From Ectocarpus siliculosus (lineage: Eukaryota > Sar > Phaeophyceae > Ectocarpales > Ectocarpaceae): 64,000 nucleotides of DNA. Location of the stretch: positions 520,989 through 584,988 of the forward strand of contig FN649746.1 of assembly GCA_000310025.1 (NCBI GenBank), in the 5' to 3' direction. This document shows, piece by piece, positions 34,501 to 48,100 of the stretch (position 1 is the first letter of the stretch; each line of letters starts with the position of its first letter). The notes under the pieces are model-generated. The model had not been told where the DNA came from, did no database searches, and was given only the letters and a program-made list of their open reading frames with translations. A program made the position numbers and the translations under genes.

Positions 34501-37500
34501 GTGATTCATGCCCCACTCCTCTTCCGACAGCATTTTACGTTCGGGCACAACCTCTTGCGTGTCATTATTCTCTTCGATCGGTACGCTTTCCTTGCCTCGC
34601 GTCTACGATTTGATGGTGTTGCCGTGATTGTTGCCGGCGGATCTTGGACAACACGTTGGCCTCGAGCGGTCATACTCCCGCCCTGAGAAACGCGAAAGTT
34701 TCGTGAGGGTCTGGGTGAATCAATAGGATGCACACACGCGGCCAAGTTGTCCGCTGAAAGTGTCATAAGGGATGCCGGGCAGATCAAGCAAGAATTTCTG
34801 GTGCTGTAGCTGTTGGGCGATCATTTGGGGTATCGTTGGGCAACGGGGGTGGGTGTAAGGACACAATATTTGTGACAGAGGCATTGTTGGCAGGTCTCGG
34901 TCTCTAGGGATATATGTACGTGTCGTTTCAGCTGTTTGTTACACAGGGGTGTCGTGGTAGAGATGCTTCACGCGAGATCTGGTGAATCAAAACCTATCGC
35001 AACTGCTCATGATGCTGTTGTTTAGGAGAGAAGCCTACTACGTGAGGTAAGAAGGCAAGTGTGTGTAATGTCGCTGCCAATACAAGATGAATTGCTGCGA
35101 AACACTACCGTCCTATTGAACGCCAAAACTATCGCTTCCCGATTCCACGACACATGGCACTCATACCGTGCTTAGTGTGCATCCGTACGGCAGTGTTGGT
35201 TGAGCAATTGGTGTTCTGGGTGGTGCTCATAAGTGCTCAGCGCAAGGTAAACAAGACCAAACCCTAACCCTTGTTTCAACGTGTGGAATTATTGTTATCC
35301 CTGCCGACGACGTCGCTCGAAGACAACCGCGACCAATGCCATTGATCGTATTGGTGAAACGTTTGTTCATGGCCTCTTATTTTGGCGCCTAGACGTTGCA
35401 CAACGGGTACCTCACATCCGTTGTCTGCCGTCTGTTCTTTGTCCTGCCTACCTGCGTTAGATTAATGTCCAGAAAATCCGCGTCCGTGAGTATCATCTTC
35501 CCTTCAGGTCCTTCCTCCAGTTCGTTCGCTCTGAAGTAGTGATGCGCCAGCCCGTCAGTAGATCACGAAGGTTGAAAAAGGTAAATCAGATCTAGTCTTG
35601 TGCTGCTTGCTGTCACTGGGTGCCACTTGCCCCCCCCAACTCACGCTCGTCTCCAACGTGAGAATCAACCTCATCACCAGTGATGCGGTTTCACAGGGTG
35701 GAAGCTACGACACCCTCCGGTTAGTTGTGGTCGAAACTTCGGTGGGGTCCCGGCGAGTGTTTGTAGGGATTACCTTTCGTCGTCCATACACCCCGGAACA
35801 TATACAGGTAAGCATTCAACGCTTACCGCGCAGTGGCAATAACCGTTGTCGATGCTGAAACCGCGAGCCTCTGCATCAGGTAACCCGAAGTTGAAGGGTG
35901 CCACCGCGCCCGCTCCAACGCGCGGATGTTGTGCTCCCGACGCCGCCGCTTTTTATCCTCCCGTCTCTGTCTTATAAAGGTTGTCAGGTTTCGGTGTGCG
36001 TTCGACAATGTCACTCAGAGGTGACGTGTTGCGTGCAAGGGGGTGGGAAGCCTCCAGATGTGATGGAGATTGATGCTACACGAGCTTCCACTACGCAGCC
36101 TTACAGTTTGAAATGTTTCTCTTGTGGTGGAAAGAGTGGCATGGTTCGAGCATTGCACCCGTTGAAGCTGAACGGGGATTCGCAGCGTTCATACGGGTTA
36201 ACGCTCCCTACGGAAACGAGGCTATACCCTGGGGTTATCATAGCCAGACGTATTCAGTAGAGGCGAGAAAGCCTACTGATTGTCGTGGACAGGTGAGAAT
36301 AGATGCGGATTGGCGTCAGCTGATGCAGCGATGCTTGACACAAGCGCGTGTACGAGAACGCTAGTTTTGCCTCCATTCAACGCGAACGCGTTCCTACTCC
36401 ATTCGGTTTGGGTGTGGCTTTTCAGCATCGCATACATACCTCGATCGCGGTGATAATGCTCTCCATGGCATCCTGCGCCGCCTCGGCGGGGGTAGGATCT
36501 TCCTCTCGACGAAGGGCCTCCTGTGCCAGAATCTGTTCCACCTTCCATCTGTACGGTTTATTTGGGAAAATATTCATGCAGTGGGTGCCAAACCACAGTT
36601 CCGGGGTCGGTGACAGGAGACTTGATACGTACGTGAAGGTATGCTGCAACAATGAGTGTTCCTTTCGGCTAGAAAATTATTGCTGTCTCCAGGCGATACG
36701 TTTTGGGGGAAGTAAATGCTCCGGAGGGTAGCATCCTCCACCGTCGTACTGCGCACTGCGTACGACATCGCGTTGCATTGAAGGACGTCACCGCCCGAGA
36801 GAGGTATTGACAAGAAATGTTTAGGCCAACTCGATGTTGTCGTACCCCTCCCGATAGAACAATCCATCCCATCGCACGCTGAGCATTTACACGCCTTCGG
36901 CTTTCTTTGTCTCCAGCCCTATGGCAACCCATTTCGATAAGCTGCCGAAGCCAACCAAGAATCATACGCTGGTAGCAATGAACACACCAACCAAATTCAC
37001 ACCGACTGGGGCATGGGCCGTAGCGGGAAAGTGAGCCCGCTTCGTTCGTCCCACAGGCAAGCTCCTGGCGTTTACTTTCGCGGATCTCACCGGTGCGCTA
37101 GGCGTTTCTTCTTCATCTCTGAAGTCTCTCGCAGGCGGCAGACACCCCTCCCTACCTCCAACGGAGCGCGTGGAGTGAGCAAGGCCAGCTGTCTGACCCT
37201 CACCTCCCACGCCCGCACCTACCGCACAACAAGGTCAGCAGTTTGCACAATGGCGGGTCAGGTGACCGCGACCCTTCAAGGTTTTGTCCATGTTGACCTT
37301 TTCTTGTTGAGGTACGAAGCTCTTCTTACGGCCTCTTCTCACCTCCTAGTTCTCCGTAGGAAACATGGGCAGGTTTGTTTCAAGGGTGTTGACAAGGCAA
37401 GAAGCCCCCCTACACAACCCCGACGTCGAATCACCCGATGGTGCAACCTTTCTACGCAATCGCGTCCGAGAAATCGCCTCGAATACTCTGCCTCTCGAGT

Positions 37501-40500
37501 GTGCCCTCCCCCCGTGCCTCCCCCTTTTACTGTTTTTCTCACCGCGCGTTTCTCTGGCCTAATTCAACCGACGAAGACACCAGTCTGCCCTGCAATATGA
37601 GACCCACAACCGCCTCCTTTTCCATCGCCTCCCACCGGCCGTCCTGAAACATTCTGCAACTGAAACACGTTTCCAGGCGAACCCCGACACAATTACTGCA
37701 ATATGCGACATCTACCAACCGCCTCCCCTTCCGTCGCCTCCCACCGGCCGTCCTGAAATATTCTGCAACTAAAACACGTCTCCGGGCTAAACCCGACACC
37801 ATTGCCAATCATCTCGCCCTCCCTTGGAGAAACATGCGCGAACACCACTCTACCAGAGTACTTGGCGTGCATGGCAGAGCGAAATTGGGGTAAGAATGTA
37901 CGTACCCCTTCTCCGTCCTCCCTCTCGGCCACTACAACCAATCCTCCGCCCTGTCTTACCGGAAACGTCCACCTGACTTCCCCTGTCTCCTGGTTGATGA
38001 AGTACAAGCTGCCGTCCTCGGCAAAACCCGGCTTGAATCGTATTGGAAGGTCGCACACACGGCATGGCAAAAAGAAAGCTTGCGGTGAGCGTCAGCACAG
38101 ATACTTATTTGAGGGATGCGGCGGGGTCGGGCGGGAAATTCGACAGGTAAAGCAGCCGCCGTCGCGCTCCCCAAAAGAGCTTCTCTAGGTGCGAAAGCTC
38201 CCACCAAAATAGCTAGTATACCGACGACGGCGGAACCAAGCCCACCCTGAAACGTAGCGTCATGGGGCACCATTGCCACGGGAAATACGTGTCCCGGGCA
38301 ACCACTACCACATACCTTCCAGCCACCGAGCCCCTTGCCCTCGTTGTCGACTTTCGCGCGGTCCAGCCCCAGCAAAGACCCACGCCGCCCGGGCCTGAGC
38401 CCTTTGCCTTCAACGGGCCGCCTCGTTGGGGAAATCTCTCGATTCTTGCCGACGCTTTCGCTTCCCGTGACACTAGCAGCGGCTTTCTTCTTCCCGCCAT
38501 TCGCCACAACCCCATCGCCCGCGTCACCTGGAGAAGACCCCGGGAATGACGTCACCGATGTTGTCCCTGCGGTCGTAATGCCTCCGCTGGACTTTCCGAG
38601 GAATCCTTGCGCAGTTGGGTACTAGCAGAACAATTCGCGGGGGTCGCAAGGAGTGGAGGAGGACAGGGGGCACACTCGAGGGTTGACAGGTGAAGGGGAA
38701 AAGAGCGGCATCGAGTTGTAGCAGCATATTGGCAATGTGACGGTGCATGCTATGCTATGAGAGAGGCACGGCTGCATATCTTGTGGTGAACGTTCTAGCC
38801 CTTTGGTACGAGGACATCATCGTCGTACCGCACGGGCATTGCTCGTCTGCAATTCATCTGATTCTGCATCCGGATAAGTTTACGGGTTTCCGCAACCTCA
38901 TAGCCACATCTCGATGCCCGACCGGCACGAGTGTGCGACACATCAACGTACACTCTAACCCTAGCCCTGACCCTAGCACTAGCCTGACCTACCTCAACGT
39001 GGCCGGCCGTCACCGACGCGGACAGCTGGTCCTCTTGGTAAGGGTCGTCTGCCGTCTCACAGGAGTCGCTGGATAGAGACAAGTCATCTTGGTCGTCGTC
39101 CTCCCCATCCTCGGGTCCGACAAGCGAGCGGATGATTTGGGATGTGCCCTGGTATATTCGCAATTCCAGGATATTTTGGCCATTGCACCACGCAAGCAGG
39201 AGCGGGAGCGGGAGCAAGAGCAGCATGGGCATCGAAGGGGGGCATGCGAAACGAGGAGGGTATGCAGCCACGTACAGCGGCGTGAGGCCGGCGGGTGCGC
39301 GGGGGCAGGAACGACCGCGAATACTTGTGTGGCCGAACAGCTCTACTGGCGTTGTGCGTTGTACTGTGGAACACGCATGAATCTTGCCCCAGTTTCTACG
39401 AGAAAATGGAAAACCAATTCAACACAGGGAAGCGCTGAGCTGTGAAAGGTCCTTTTTCCCGTGAGTACCGTATGACTCATGTGGGAAATCGTGAGATAAA
39501 CCCTCTTCGGTGAGCGATCAAAGTTTGTGCGGCGGTGCTGGTGGAAATAGTCTAGCACACGTGCTGCGTACACTACCACAGCCACTGTAAGGATCATGGC
39601 ATTTCCACCATCAACATATTCGTCCTGCATACACAAAGCAACACAAAGATGTGATGACCTTGTTCTTGAAGGCTTCGATCTCAGACGCGTTCAGCGTTAG
39701 CATCATGTCGTAGTCCTCCGTCGCGCGGTCGACCAAGAAATCGCTCACGGGCCATTTCCCTGGGAGCATCTGATGGGCCGGGTGAGCGTCGTGCCCCAGC
39801 GTAGAAACGTCAAAGCGGGCAGCACGAAGAGTTTAGTCGACAACCCTTCAACGTGTACCGGTACAGAGTACCTGACGCGCAACAAAACTTGAAATATCAA
39901 CACGGACGTCGTCGACGGCCGGCAGAAGCTAGGTCGAGACTTACCTAGTGGTCCTCGTTTCTAAACAAACCGGTTACTCGGGGCAAAATGGTGGCACGCG
40001 CGTGGCAAACAACATTAGCCTGAGACATACACTTGCAATACAAGGTTATAAGCAATCTGTGCCCCGAGTAAAGCTTGCCCGAGGTCTAGTCACGTCGCTA
40101 TCCTTCGTAAGGTAGCGAGCGCCTTCTACCCTCGTCAACCACCTACCGCTCTGCGCCCCCGGTATCGTCATGCAGCCGCCAATCACGCCTCCGATACGAA
40201 ATTCACTAACACCACATGACATACTACGAGAGCCCGTTCTCCACCTTAGAAACCCCCCGAAGCTTCGCAAGGGACCACTGGCTGAACTCGTCGGCAGACG
40301 TTTGGTCGAGAGAACTGTTGTCACCGCTGCTTCTAGGCCCGCTGCTTCTAGGCCCAGCGCTGGCCATGTCGCCATGGGTATCATTTTCCTGTGGTTGTGA
40401 GCTCCGCTCCGATCGTATCCCGGTGGAGGCGGCACCGTCATTTTCATCGTATCCTTTTCTTCCTTCAGGTTGTGCGATACTCGCGGAGCCGGCGCCGCCG

Positions 40501-43500
40501 GTTGGGACTGGTTCAAGTGCCGTCTCCTGCGGCGGCGCATAGTGCAGAGTTCCACCCTCCTCGTTGCTCTCGTCGCCGGTGATAGCAGGCCTTCCCGGCT
40601 GTTGCAACTCCGCGACACCCCCGTCGTTGTCGGGCACGCCGTTCTCATACGTCGAGGAATAGTAATCCTCAGCAACCGGGTTCTCCTGCCATTCTGGAGG
40701 TGGTTCCCACGAACTTTCCTGTGCCAAACGCACATAAAGGTTATGGGCATGAAGAGCGAGGGAGAAGAGGCATAGTGTGAGGCGGAGCTTTGACACAGCA
40801 GCAGCAAGAGGCCTTGAACTCGTTGATATATTTACGCATTCCTCACACGACGGTATGCATCCGGAAGATCGAGAGAGACGCGAATGACGCGGTTGGGGCT
40901 AGACGCAGAAGTATTGCACACTGTCGAATCATTGAGTTGCTCGCACGGCTTAAAACTAGACCAAGCACACCCAGTACGCTGACCGTTGCTGTGGCGTTCA
41001 TTTTGTCGTGCAGAGGGGGGGGGGCTTGGCCTTGATAGCATGTCGATAAGATTGGAACAATTTGTCGTGAAAAAGTACAAACAACCTTTGTACTTGCACG
41101 AGAGGATCAATGTCACGTTTCGTCGACACGAAAGTGACCAGGGATATTCTCCTGTGTGAATTCGCCCAATGAAGACATAACATCACAACGTCCCCCTTGC
41201 ATGGGAGAGTCTACAGCATTGTCTCGTTGCCACGCAAGCTCAACCTCTGTGAGAAGGTTGTAGTAGTAGGGGCCGTCGGCACTCTCAACGCGTTGCCAGG
41301 GGGATCCGGCGACCGGATTGAGTCGGAACAGTTCGCCGCCGGCGTCTCCAGCAGTCTTTTTTCGATCACACGACCCCAAGGACAATTCACGTAGCGACAA
41401 AGCGAAGCGGCGAAAAAGAGAGTGGTGGGAAGGAGGAGGCCGAAGGACGGAAGAACAAAAGGGTAGACAGGCACAGAAATTGACAAATGCGGGAAAATTA
41501 AGCGAGTTCTTGCGACGTGGTGGTTGAGGGCATGCAATGCTACAAGCGTAAAAAAAGTGGCAGAAGCAGAAAACGCGCCATTCACCGCCAAGAGTCAGTT
41601 CGCTTGCTCAAGAGGCTACTTAATGTCTACACACAGAGCGAGAGATGGGCGGGATTTAGTTGAATAGAACTGATGGGACAAACACAAGCTCGCTTCTCTG
41701 CACTTGTGGAACCTTTGATACATAGTCAGCTACACGCCATCGTTAGCGTGACGGGTGACTTTCTCAGCGAAATTAAAAATGTTTCGGCACCACATGTTTC
41801 TTTCGTGTTTTTGTCCTGCACCGTGTTGTGTGTGTACCAGAAGTCAGTTCGTGTCCCACATAGGACGAATCTACTTCATATCGATGGGGTGAAGCACCGC
41901 CCGTTGTGTTCGCCACAAGAGACTAGCAGGCGAAGCAGCACAACCATTGCCGGTGAGATTCCCGACTTCAACTCCGGAGTGTGGCTGGGGGCGGAAAGTG
42001 GCAGCTTGCACCTGGTCACCTGGTCATCGTGATGTTGAACGTAGTCTCCGAGGGCCTCGTCGTAGCTCCACACTGTACCGTCCTCTGCGGTGAAGGTGTA
42101 CCTTCCTTGGCCTGTCGAGAGAGATGCCGTGGACACGCTCTAAGTGATACGGCCGGCGTAGTTGCGTGTCGCCCGCTACGTTTGTGGTAGAATTTGGTAT
42201 ACACCTATGGCGTTCCAAAAGCCACGGGAACAGCCACCATGACCAAACACACTTGTACCTGTGGCATGTCGCCGATACTTGTGCTTCGGACAAAGCTGGT
42301 GGCGTGCACGTCACTTACCGTAGTATTCCGTCAGTGTTTCCCCGATGGGAACCCCTTCCGTCGCTAAGGCATCGTTGTATCCGCGTTCGACCAACTCATG
42401 GCTATTGGCCTCTTCAAAAGCTGCCGGGTCGTCCCAGCGTGCTTCTCCCTGACCAGAATACCAAGCGCACGCAGGTTGTCTGAGGAAAGTGTGCTCCTAC
42501 CGCCCCGCCCTGGCCCTTGGCTCACAGTAGAGGCCCACCTCATCGGCTATATCGTCTAAGAGGAATATCATTGGCGATGGTACCTTGTGGTTCCCTAAAG
42601 TGGCCTTACGTGATTTCTGCTACGTACGAGCGTTTCGACGCAGGTAGACGAGGAACCTTGCCTCTGGACGCCAGAGACGCACGTTGATGCTGCGCGCATT
42701 GGTGCCTGACGTTTGGGAACGCGTTGTTCCGCACGACTCATTTGTCTCTGTTGGTAACAGTGAGATGATTTCCGCACCCTGTCACGTTGGCACGTGGTCA
42801 CCGACACAGAAAAAGAGTGCTGGCATGCATGTGATGCCACCCGCGCGGGTGTCTCAACCGGAGAAAAAAATGTGAAAATTACCACCAATGTCTATACACA
42901 CAATCTAAGTATGATATTCGGGTTGCCCCTTGATCCAATCTTGTACTGGTAGCTTCTATCTCACCGTAACAGAGTTGTAGAAGTACCCCTCGGTAGAAGA
43001 ATTTTGGACCCACTGCCACTCGTCAGGTGTGGCCTCCACATTATTAGCGACTTGCTGTTCCCAGTCCATATCCTGATCGTAAGTGTCGCCGTTAATTGAT
43101 GGGGTGGCTTACCAACGTCAACAATGGGATACCAAACTACCTTGTGGTACCCATGAGGATCGTGCGTTGGCCGAAAACCCCAAACACGCTCTCGTATTTC
43201 ATGCTAGGACGCGAGCAGACAATCTTGTCGTACGCAGGAGCGTTGTACTTTGTTCGACCATACTGCTCAACCTTAGGCCATGATAACCTGGAAGTCCTTG
43301 TACGAGGTGTGAGTGAGAGCACCCGTTGGCATCAGCAGCAGACGTGCTCTTAATAGACTCGAAACTAGCATGTGGTTCCCTTCATCAAACCTCAAATAAT
43401 CAGTGGACCAAAATATATAATCACGGGTGGTAGACTACGGCTCTAGCGCCTACCAATGAAGGCCCCACTACTGCTGTCCCCAAAGAACAAACCGAAGGTC

Positions 43501-44598
43501 GTAGGAGGTGACTCAACCGACCTGTGAGAGCAGGCAGATTCTGAGCGTTCAACAAACGTTTCGACAAGCTTATAGCCAGCTAGACACATGCCGTGTTTCA
43601 TGTGCGTATCGTCATCATGTTACGTCTGCACCGTTTTGCCCCTACATTATGTTGCCCGCGCGGTTTAGCCACGCGGCCAAGAGCAGTACCAACATTTCAA
43701 CACGTGCCGACTAGCTCCGTTCGTTTGCGATGCTGGCGACTCACCGAAGGACTCTCTAGCCAGGTGCTGTTCCCATCCTGGGCACTGTAGGCCGCCCCTG
43801 TATCATAGCCATAGGAATGAGCGCCATTCTCCCACGTCGCTGTATGGCGCAATACGAAGAACAAAGCAAAAAAACACATCGAGCGGCGATATGGGGGGTC
43901 AGCGGATACAGTAGCTGCGAAAACCTTCGCTCTCACTGGAGCAGAATACTGGCCGTCGCATATAGACTCCCCTATCTTACGTCTCTAGAGGATCGATCAC
44001 AAAGTTGGGCGAAGTAAAAGGGTGGTAAAGTCGTAAAATCGGAGTCTGCTGCCTCGAACAAAAGGTCAATCGGTGTTGATCGGTGCAGGCAATTTTCTGT
44101 GGGCACTTATCGTCCCCATCTATTTCTGCACAGAAAGAAAACAATCAATCCTTGTGAGCCAGAGAAGCATGTGTGCCAGCATCTATGTTTTCGTACGTAT
44201 GCCAAGGAGCCATCCCTCGATTTTGGTTCACGGATATGGATAACAGCCACCACAATCAACACAAAGTCTAGCATAAGATGCTTCGAGTACTGTACAAGTC
44301 TATGTGTAAACAGCAGTATCTCCAAAGAACTTTGGGCACGCAGAGCTACCGATCAATGATCATACAACCTTGCCCCCCGGTCGGAGCATTCGACGAACTT
44401 GTTGGCATTGCGCTTGTGAGCGCTACAATATTTTTGAAATTCGGTTGCCTCTGGTGACTCACTTTGGTCTTGCGCGTTGTAGTAGTTGTTTTCCTCCGTA
44501 GCACCGACGACATCGTTCGACCAGTCGCTCCTTGCTGAGACACCATCATGCACATACGTGTCATCGTGCCGGACCCACGAGGCAGGGCTTTCGGACAT
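28588..44598 (-). CDS. Large WW-domain protein, about 1,358 aa, 21 exons
   Basis: Exons in order: 44598-44463, 43839-43745, 43072-42965, 42448-42319, 42111-42020, 41355-41245, 40718-40245, 39769-39659, 39148-39014, 38591-38316, 38031-37960, 37218-37091, 36548-36440, 35966-35827, 35530-35452, 34198-33443, 33070-32930, 32009-31893, 31035-30286, 28892-28823 and 28634-28588 (TGA). Phases agree at every junction. There are three WW domains: residues about 94-123 (DEWQWVQNSS...GYFYNSVT|GEARWDDP), 205-234 (SPWQRVESADG...YYYNLLTE|ESSWEPPPEW) and 553-580 (GWK|PGFAEDGSLYFINQETG...WTFP). Each is split by an intron, which supports the joins. WW domains bind Pro-rich motifs. Basic helical exons follow (SEMKKKRLAHR, RREDKKRRRREHN), then long disordered exons 16 and 19, and a compact C-terminal block (KCDREELTSVLRDAWEGMLV). 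No full-length family is recognised. Start ATG 44598 and exons 7, 10, 19 and 21 are least certain; it might be two genes. Confidence 0.65.
30083..30150 (+). repeat. Dispersed repeat fragment (copy 1)
   Basis: ACTTCCCCGATTGTATGCTTTATCCAACGTGTTT... followed by AACCCTGCGAAGGTTACTG matches the segment at about 63224-63292, with scattered substitutions. It lies in an intron of the WW gene. The partner is in the right-end duplicated region. Confidence 0.7.
37592..37804. repeat. Approximate 107-bp tandem repeat, two copies
   Basis: GCAATATG(A/C)GAC begins at about 37594 and 37700. Each copy continues through TCGCCTCCCACCGGCCGTCC and ATTCTGCAACT(G/A)AAACACG. It lies in the intron between the third WW exon and the next exon. 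Confidence 0.85.
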
Positions 44599-45175
44599 GG
44601 GAGAGAGACGTAGATTACTGTAGCGTACGGCAGAGGTATTCTGATATGGCAAGCAATTTCCGTGCGCATGTGCGCACTACATACCATGTGTGTAGTCGGT
44701 TGGCGGATTGTTCGAGTGAAAAAAGAATACACGATGAAACCGCCGAACATCCAGAGTTACTCTGGAACTCCATACGTAGGTCCCGTACTGTTCCATTTGT
44801 GTACCCCCCGGGGACGAATTCGTAGTTCTGTGTGCTGGGTCCTGGTGTTCTTTGTCTCTCTGTCCGTCTCGTCATCACTCGACGCGCTCGCTTGAAGCGG
44901 CACGCGAGTGTGTGAAGCGAGGAAGCTTTGCTACTTGGTGGAGGCACGAAGGCTGGAAATTGAGCGGTCAGTCCTCGGGCGACCTGTTCTGCGTGCGTGC
45001 CTGCAATTCAAAACAACAACGGCTGCCGCCCTCTCTCAGGTTCCGCTGCCAACACGCCAACAGCAAGAAATAGCAGAGAGGGGTTGGCCGACCGCAGATG
45101 GCGTCGAAACGTTGTTCAACTCATGGTCGTGAATAGTATTCCCAATCCTCGCCATATTTGGTCGCCGCCTCAAAG
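44599..45175. promoter_or_regulatory. Divergent intergenic region between the WW gene and the CtIP gene
   Basis: The ATG of the minus-strand WW gene (44598) and the ATG of the plus-strand CtIP gene (45176) are 577 bp apart, so both promoters and both 5' UTRs must lie here. No TATA box or other motif stands out. A short ORF at 44750 on the minus strand (MFGGFIVYSFFTRTIRQP) with a good donor could be an alternative upstream exon of the WW gene. Confidence 0.4.
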
Positions 45176-48100
45176 ATGAGTGCTTTGCAAAATATCAATG
45201 GTTTGAACGGAGTCGGCGAGAACCAAGGCAGAGATCAGCAGCAACCACAACACGAGCAAGGCGGAGGAGGAGGAGGAGAAGGGGGGCACCTGCTGCTGTC
45301 GGCGTCTCAAAAAGCAATCCGCGACCTGGCCTATGCACTGGAGAAGGATAGCGATGGGTGAGTAGCTCATTTGCACTAGTATGGTTTCTCTTGCTTACGT
45401 TATTTGCGCAGCCTTCCCCCCCGCTGACAGGATCTCACACATGCCGTGAGCCGCCTTGCATCACAACCGCCGTAACTGATGCCGTGTTAACGAAGATAGC
45501 GATCTCGCGGCATTCTCTTTGCATATGCCTGACCGTTAGTGGCGCACGCGCAGAGAAGCGCTGGGAATCAATAAACATACACGCCTGTTTGACGCTTTCA
45601 TTTGGCCATTGTATGCGCCATGTGCAAATCAATGCTTAACTGCGTTTCGCAGTTGGCACTCGGAGAGAGAGAAATGGGCCAAGGAACGGGCGGCGCTGGA
45701 AGCCAGCCTGGGCTACAAGGAGAGGTACGTCTTCTATCCTGCGAACCTCCGGAATACATGTGTATCAACGCGCGCAGCAGGTTCCGGATAGAGAGTGTTG
45801 ATGGGAACGGCTACAAGGAGAGGTACGTCTTCTATCCTGCGAACCTCCGGAATACATGTGTATCAACGCGCGCAGCAGGTTCCGGATAGAGAGTGTTGAT
45901 GGGAACGGATGGTCTTGCATGTGTACAACGGGCGCAAGCTCTACGCGGCTACACAAGGTTGAGCGCAAATCGAATACTCGTGTTGTACACATGGTGCGTG
46001 CATTGGGATCAAAACAATTGGAAACGTATATGCCTCTGCATATGTGCCGGCCTTGGCGTCACCATCTCGAGGCAGTACAACATTACTTTTGCGCAGACTT
46101 TGGTGCAAATCCTAGGGCTTATATGCCGCAAATGGTGACGTCCTCTATGAACTATAGGACATGTGCAATGCGCAATGATCTGCATTTGTACGATACCGTG
46201 CGAAAACAACAGCGAGACAGGAAGGCCGACCCTCTCATCATGTCCGAACGGTCTCTGTTACTACAACACGCCATAGTACCGCCGGAAAACCAAGCCAATG
46301 CGATGACCTCCGCTTGTGCGTGGTATTTTTGCTCTCGTCGCAAGCAGCCACATGCAAGTGCTGAAGAAGGAAAACAAGAGGCTGGCCCGCGTTGTCGGTG
46401 ACGCCAAGCGCGAGAACGAGCGGCTTGCTCGCGAATCATCGCGCCTCAGGGACGAGAAAGCGGACCTTCTCGCACGAAACGCCAGACTTGATGCGCGGAA
46501 CCTTGAGGTACGGAAACAGATCGAGGCGCTGGCGGAGCGGAACCGCAAGCTCAAGGCTACCGTGGAGCGCGAATTGCTTGATGACATCAACCCCAACTCA
46601 GCCGCCTCCGGCAACAGCAACAACAGCAAGAGGCCGGCGGCGGTTGATCGGAGGCCCCAAGAAGCAGCATCATCGTCAGTGCAACTCGAAGGTGGCATCC
46701 AGAGCATCGTCGTTCCCAACCCGCGCCGTCGCCCGGCTGAGACTATCGCCCCCAGCCGCGGTAGCAACGCCAGCACGCACCGACGGCGACGGCGACGAAG
46801 CGAGAACAGCGATACCGACGAGGTCGTGACGCCGCGGAGTACGGCTCCCGGTGAAGACCACGAACCGCCGCCTGCGGTGACAGCGGCGTCAACGCGAAAT
46901 CACGCGGAGGCCGTGGGCCAAGGTGTAAAGGGGTGGCGTCTGGCAACGGAGGCGGCCAAAGCAACCCACACGATTCGGCAAGGGTCGGGAATGGTCGAGG
47001 CGGCCCCCCGTGCTGGTGGCAAAGGCGGCCACACGGGTGGAGAGGGCGGAGAGACGCGCGGTTCCGGAAGGGTCGAGAGTAGCCCGCTGGAAGAGGAATG
47101 CAAAGGTGCGACCGCACGTGACGACGAAGTCCTCCCCGGCTTTGACTCACGCCACCGCGCTTCTCCTCATGGACCCCACCATGGACAAGGCCTTCCCTCG
47201 GGAGAACGCAGGAGAATCCGAAGAGACCGCAGCAGGTCAAGCGACAGCTGCGGCAGTGGTAGGCACGGGGGGAGTGGCAGAAACAGCAGTGCTACTTTGT
47301 CACCCCGTGCCCCCATCAACGATACCGGTCGCCGGGATTACGCCGCCCCGCCATCGCCACCCCCGCCCTCCGAGCAGACGTCATCGACACCCTCGAACCA
47401 CCTTATTCCAAGAGTCGCCGTCGCTGCCGTCGACTCTGCACCCACTGATCCCCACCAAGCGGCTCGACTCGCCTCTGTTCACTCTTCGACGTCGAAATCG
47501 TTCTGCTCATCCTTGTCGGGAAGAAAAAGATCAAGGCTGTCCCTCGGGGGTGGGGCCGAAGAGAGGCCGTATACCTCCGGCGGACGTGCCGTGGAAATCA
47601 CGGAGGTTCTGGATGCTCCGCGGCCACGTTCGTCAGCGGCACGGAGTGGGCGCGCTTCGCCCGATTCCCGGCCGGGCCATTCGTCGAGGAACGAGGTGAA
47701 GGCGCTGGACAAAGGGCCGATGTCGAAAGCGAAGGGTAAGGAGCAGCCTCTTTTGGATGGCCCCACCGCGGGAGCAAGGCCGGGCGGAAACTCTGATGGT
47801 ATTCAGACCTTTCCGGGAGCCCTGTTGGCAGCGGAGAGGATTGGGTCTTCGCGCGACGGTGTCGGTAGCAGGGCGGGTGTCGGGGGGTTGGGAGAAGGTA
47901 GGCGGCCGGGTACGATGCAGGTGGCGAGGAAGCACCAGCGACGACCCACGAAGCAGGCCTCACATCAGCAGACTCCTCCGCGACCCGTCTTGGACCAGCA
48001 AGGTGGAAAGGGAGGTAACTCGTCGTCGGCATCGTCTTCGACCGTCTCGTCGATGCGCATCTCCCAAAACAGATCCGACTCGGACCACGTGCGAAAAAAT

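Noticed and set aside
38951-38990. Telomere-like CCCTAA / CCCTGA / CCCTAG run
   Set aside because: Only a few degenerate units in an intron of the WW gene; too short and impure for an interstitial telomere.
39205-39271. Signal-peptide-like MPMLLLLPLPLLL on the minus strand
   Set aside because: It comes from a short GGGAGC/GAGCAA simple repeat upstream of the exon at 39148; the acceptor before GTSQII fits the neighbouring phases better.
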